A stretch of DNA of 8,422 nt. Origin: Clostridiales bacterium. Its GTDB lineage: Bacteria; Bacillota; Clostridia; Tissierellales; Sedimentibacteraceae. How positions within the stretch are numbered: the first letter of the stretch is position 1; each line of letters opens with the position of its first letter. This document shows, piece after piece, positions 6,960 to 8,422 of the stretch. The position numbers were made by a program, and so were the translations under genes. The notes under the pieces are model-generated. The model saw nothing but the letters and a program-made list of their open reading frames with translations, was not told the DNA's origin and searched no databases. The stretch is from the NCBI GenBank assembly GCA_003497505.1, contig DNNV01000315.1, positions 879 through 9,300 of the forward strand, given 5' to 3'.

Positions 6960-7034
6960 ACCGCTCATACCGCTCATACCGCTCGATGTTCTCCTATACC
7001 GATATTATTGAGCGCCTTGAGCGGTCGAGCGGTA
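6960..7034. repeat. Iteron-like array: three direct and three inverted 9-mers
   Basis: Directly after the helicase gene come ACCGCTCAT (6960-6968), ACCGCTCAT (6969-6977) and ACCGCTCGA (6978-6986), head to tail with a 9-bp period. After a 21-bp mostly AT-rich spacer the same unit returns inverted: TTGAGCGCC (7008-7016), TTGAGCGGT (7017-7025) and CGAGCGGTA (7026-7034). Five of six copies share the exact 7-mer ACCGCTC or its complement; the fourth differs at one base. The two halves can pair into a long interrupted cruciform. GC-rich repeats in an AT-rich element beside a primase-helicase pair suggest a replication origin; this is inference. Confidence 0.75.
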
Positions 7035-7041
7035 AATCATG

Positions 7042-7082
7042 AGGGAGTCCTATTTCAGGGCTCTCCTTGTGCTAGTCCTATT
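7042..7082. repeat. Bulged hairpin and AGTCCTATT direct repeat
   Basis: AGGGAGTCC (7042-7050) pairs with GGGCTCTCCT (7058-7067) as a 9-bp stem with one bulged T, one T-G wobble and a 7-nt loop. No T tract follows, so it is a weak terminator candidate. AGTCCTATT occurs in the left arm and loop (7046-7054) and again at 7074-7082, 28 bp on. It lies between the iteron-like array and the hairpins before mobC and may belong to either the origin or the transfer site. Confidence 0.4.
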
Positions 7083-7123
7083 CAACGATAAATGAATCAT
7101 ATTCAGTTACTTCTACTTGATAG

Positions 7124-7201
7124 CAAGCATATACTTTTTGACCGCAGTCCCAAAAGTAGGCTTGAAATTTGTACCAAATTTATGAATCAGGGACACCCTG
7201 A
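7124..7201. other. Candidate oriT: three consecutive hairpins before mobC
   Basis: Three inverted repeats lie close together. In the first, CAAGC-ATA-TACTTTT (7124-7138) pairs with AAAAGTA-G-GCTTG (7152-7164) around a 13-nt loop. The second is AAATTTG-TAC-CAAATTT (7165-7181), a perfect 7-bp stem. The third is TCAGGG-ACA-CCCTGA (7187-7201), a perfect 6-bp stem. They end 33 bp before mobC, the usual place for the transfer origin recognised by MobC and nicked by the relaxase. No known nick-site consensus was recognised, so the nicked base cannot be named. mobC regulation by some of these repeats is an alternative. Confidence 0.5.
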
Positions 7202-7234
7202 AACCCAAAAACAAAAACATAGGAGGAAAAATAT

Positions 7235-7615
7235 ATGACCAATGAAATTAAGAGAATCAACAACCATACTGTTCACTTCATGGTGAATGAAGAAGAAATG
7301 GCAGAACTAAATAGACGTTACAATCGTTCTGGTTATAAAACCAAAAGAGAGTTTTATCTAGATTCCATCATGAAAAATCGAATCATTAGCATTGATGTAA
7401 GTGGTGAGTTTGCTAAGGAGCTTCGGGAGCTTCAATCACTAGTAAGCCGTAATGCTGCTAACATCAATCAGATTGCAAAACATGCTAACATGTCGGGCTC
7501 TATTGAAAAAATAATGATTGAAAACATGCAAGAAGTTCTACAAAAGGAAATCCAAATGCTCTTTGAGTTTCGGTCTATGGTATCGAATAATTTGATTAGT
7601 GAGATTGTCGGATAA
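7235..7615 (+). CDS. mobC: MobC-like relaxosome accessory protein
   Basis: A 126-residue protein with a ribbon-helix-helix-like N-terminus (about 10-50: HTVHFMVNEEEMAEL, then a helix with KTKREFYLDSIM) and the family hallmark NAANINQIAKHAN at 73-85, followed by a long helical tail. MobC proteins bind oriT, open the DNA around the nick site and recruit the relaxase during conjugative mobilization. The ATG follows AGGAGG (7221-7226) at 8 nt. The stop shares its last base with the relaxase ATG (TAATG), so both proteins should be made together. A hairpin-rich region ahead of it is the probable binding site. The family match is good; the symbol is given by function rather than by a specific named homologue. 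Confidence 0.85.
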   Translation: MTNEIKRINNHTVHFMVNEEEMAELNRRYNRSGYKTKREFYLDSIMKNRIISIDVSGEFAKELRELQSLVSRNAANINQIAKHANMSGSIEKIMIENMQEVLQKEIQMLFEFRSMVSNNLISEIVG

Positions 7616-8422
7616 TGGCTGTTACATCAATCCATCCCATCAAAACAACACTCAAGAAAGCAATCGATTATATCTGCAATGCCGATAAAACTGCTGATGA
7701 AATCTATGTCTCTACGCACCTCTGTAGCCGTGAGTATGCCGATAAAGAATTTGAGCTGACTAGGAAACAATTTAACTCTAGAACAAAGACACTGGCTCAT
7801 CATTTGATTCAATCCTTTGTACCAGGGGAAGTTAGTTTTGAAGAGGCACATCAAGTTGGTTTAGAGCTTTGTGAGTCGGTTTTAGGTGGTAAGTACGAAT
7901 ATGTGCTTTCCACCCATATCGACAAAGACCATATCCACAATCACATCATTTTCAACTCAGTTGATGTTGATGAAGGCAAAGTTTATCACTCCTACTACGG
8001 CTCCTATATGAACATTAGGAATCAAAGTGACAGGCTTTGTCAGGAACACAATCTCTCTGTGCTGGATTCAGAAGTACAGGCTGATATTGATATAATTGCT
8101 AAGAGAAAGTTTACTGGCTGGTATGACTGGAACACCGATAAACAAGGCTCCAACTTCAAGAGTAAACTACAAAAAGATATTGATAAGACCATCGAGAAGT
8201 CAAAAGACTGGGATGAGTTTTTAAATGCCATGAATAATCTTGGCTATGAAATTAAGTCTGGTAAATACATTGCCTTTAAACATAAGGATAAACAAAGATT
8301 CACTCGTGCTAAGACCATTGGTGATGATTATACAGAAGCAGAACTACGAAAACGCATAGAGACACCACTGGCACAAAGAACAAAGGATTTGGATTCCATT
8401 GTTGTAGAACGTCAAATTATAG
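7615..8422 (+). CDS. mobA: MOB relaxase, 3'-truncated by window edge
   Basis: The first 269 codons of a relaxase (Relaxase/mobilization nuclease family, most like MOBP) that would nick oriT and lead the strand into a recipient. Motif I is AIDYICNADKT, with probable nucleophile Tyr19. Motif II lies near AHHLIQSF (61-68). Motif III, the metal-binding triad, is DHIHNHIIFN with His106, His108, His110 and Asn114. After it comes YGSYMNIRNQSDRLC, typical of Firmicutes MobA proteins, then a region about 160-230 (KFTGWYDWN... NNLGYEIKSGKYIAFKHKDKQRFTRAKT) common to this group. No stop is met before the window ends, so the C-terminal part is unseen. The gene starts with ATG overlapping the mobC stop and depends on translational coupling. 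With no coupling protein or secretion genes in view, the element may depend on a helper conjugative system. Confidence 0.92.
   Translation, partial: MAVTSIHPIKTTLKKAIDYICNADKTADEIYVSTHLCSREYADKEFELTRKQFNSRTKTLAHHLIQSFVPGEVSFEEAHQVGLELCESVLGGKYEYVLSTHIDKDHIHNHIIFNSVDVDEGKVYHSYYGSYMNIRNQSDRLCQEHNLSVLDSEVQADIDIIAKRKFTGWYDWNTDKQGSNFKSKLQKDIDKTIEKSKDWDEFLNAMNNLGYEIKSGKYIAFKHKDKQRFTRAKTIGDDYTEAELRKRIETPLAQRTKDLDSIVVERQII

Noticed and set aside
6960..7034. The repeat array as a CRISPR
   Set aside because: Units are 9 bp, contiguous and partly inverted, with no spacers and no cas genes.
7130..7135. TATACT as the -10 box of a mobC promoter
   Set aside because: No acceptable -35 box lies 16-18 bp upstream, and the hexamer is part of a hairpin arm, so no promoter is called.
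7627..8231. Minus-strand frames inside the relaxase gene
   Set aside because: They oppose the conserved histidine triad region and the rest of the relaxase and show no ribosome binding sites.

Overview
The window joins a piece of Firmicutes core chromosome to the left part of an integrated mobile element. The first 2.4 kb are the end of the guanine nucleotide operon: a 5'-truncated guaB (IMP dehydrogenase) overlapping a complete guaA (GMP synthase). The proteins, the strong AGGAGG-type ribosome binding sites and the heavy use of ATA, AGA, AGG and GGA codons suggest a low- to mid-GC Clostridia-like host. The genus cannot be fixed from this sequence.

Immediately after the guaA stop codon the character of the DNA changes. 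The 3' end of guaA is a well-known integration site for tyrosine-recombinase elements, and the order found here fits that: probable attL, bidirectional terminator, leftward XRE repressor, rightward excisionase-like HTH protein, and tyrosine integrase. The repressor and the recombination genes diverge from a compact control region. It holds two overlapping sigma-A-like promoters and four copies of the operator-like sequence TCACAAATGTGA, arranged like a phage immunity switch.

Downstream of int come a small ribbon-helix-helix-like protein, a 94-bp structured leader, a PrimPol-type primase-polymerase of the phage NrS-1 type, and an overlapping RecA-like RepA helicase ATPase. A 277-bp non-coding block follows. 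It begins with six 9-bp iteron-like repeats, three direct and three inverted, making a large potential cruciform. It ends with a run of hairpins just before mobC. I read the first part as a candidate replication origin and the second as a candidate oriT. mobC overlaps the start of a MOB relaxase gene that runs off the right edge.

Together this is the left 6 kb of an integrative mobilizable element, or of an ICE whose transfer genes lie outside the window. It has site-specific integration and excision, its own replication module, and relaxase-based mobilization. No type IV secretion gene, cargo gene, tRNA, CRISPR array or insertion sequence is visible. The right end (attR) lies beyond the window, so element size, cargo and exact att core cannot be determined here.
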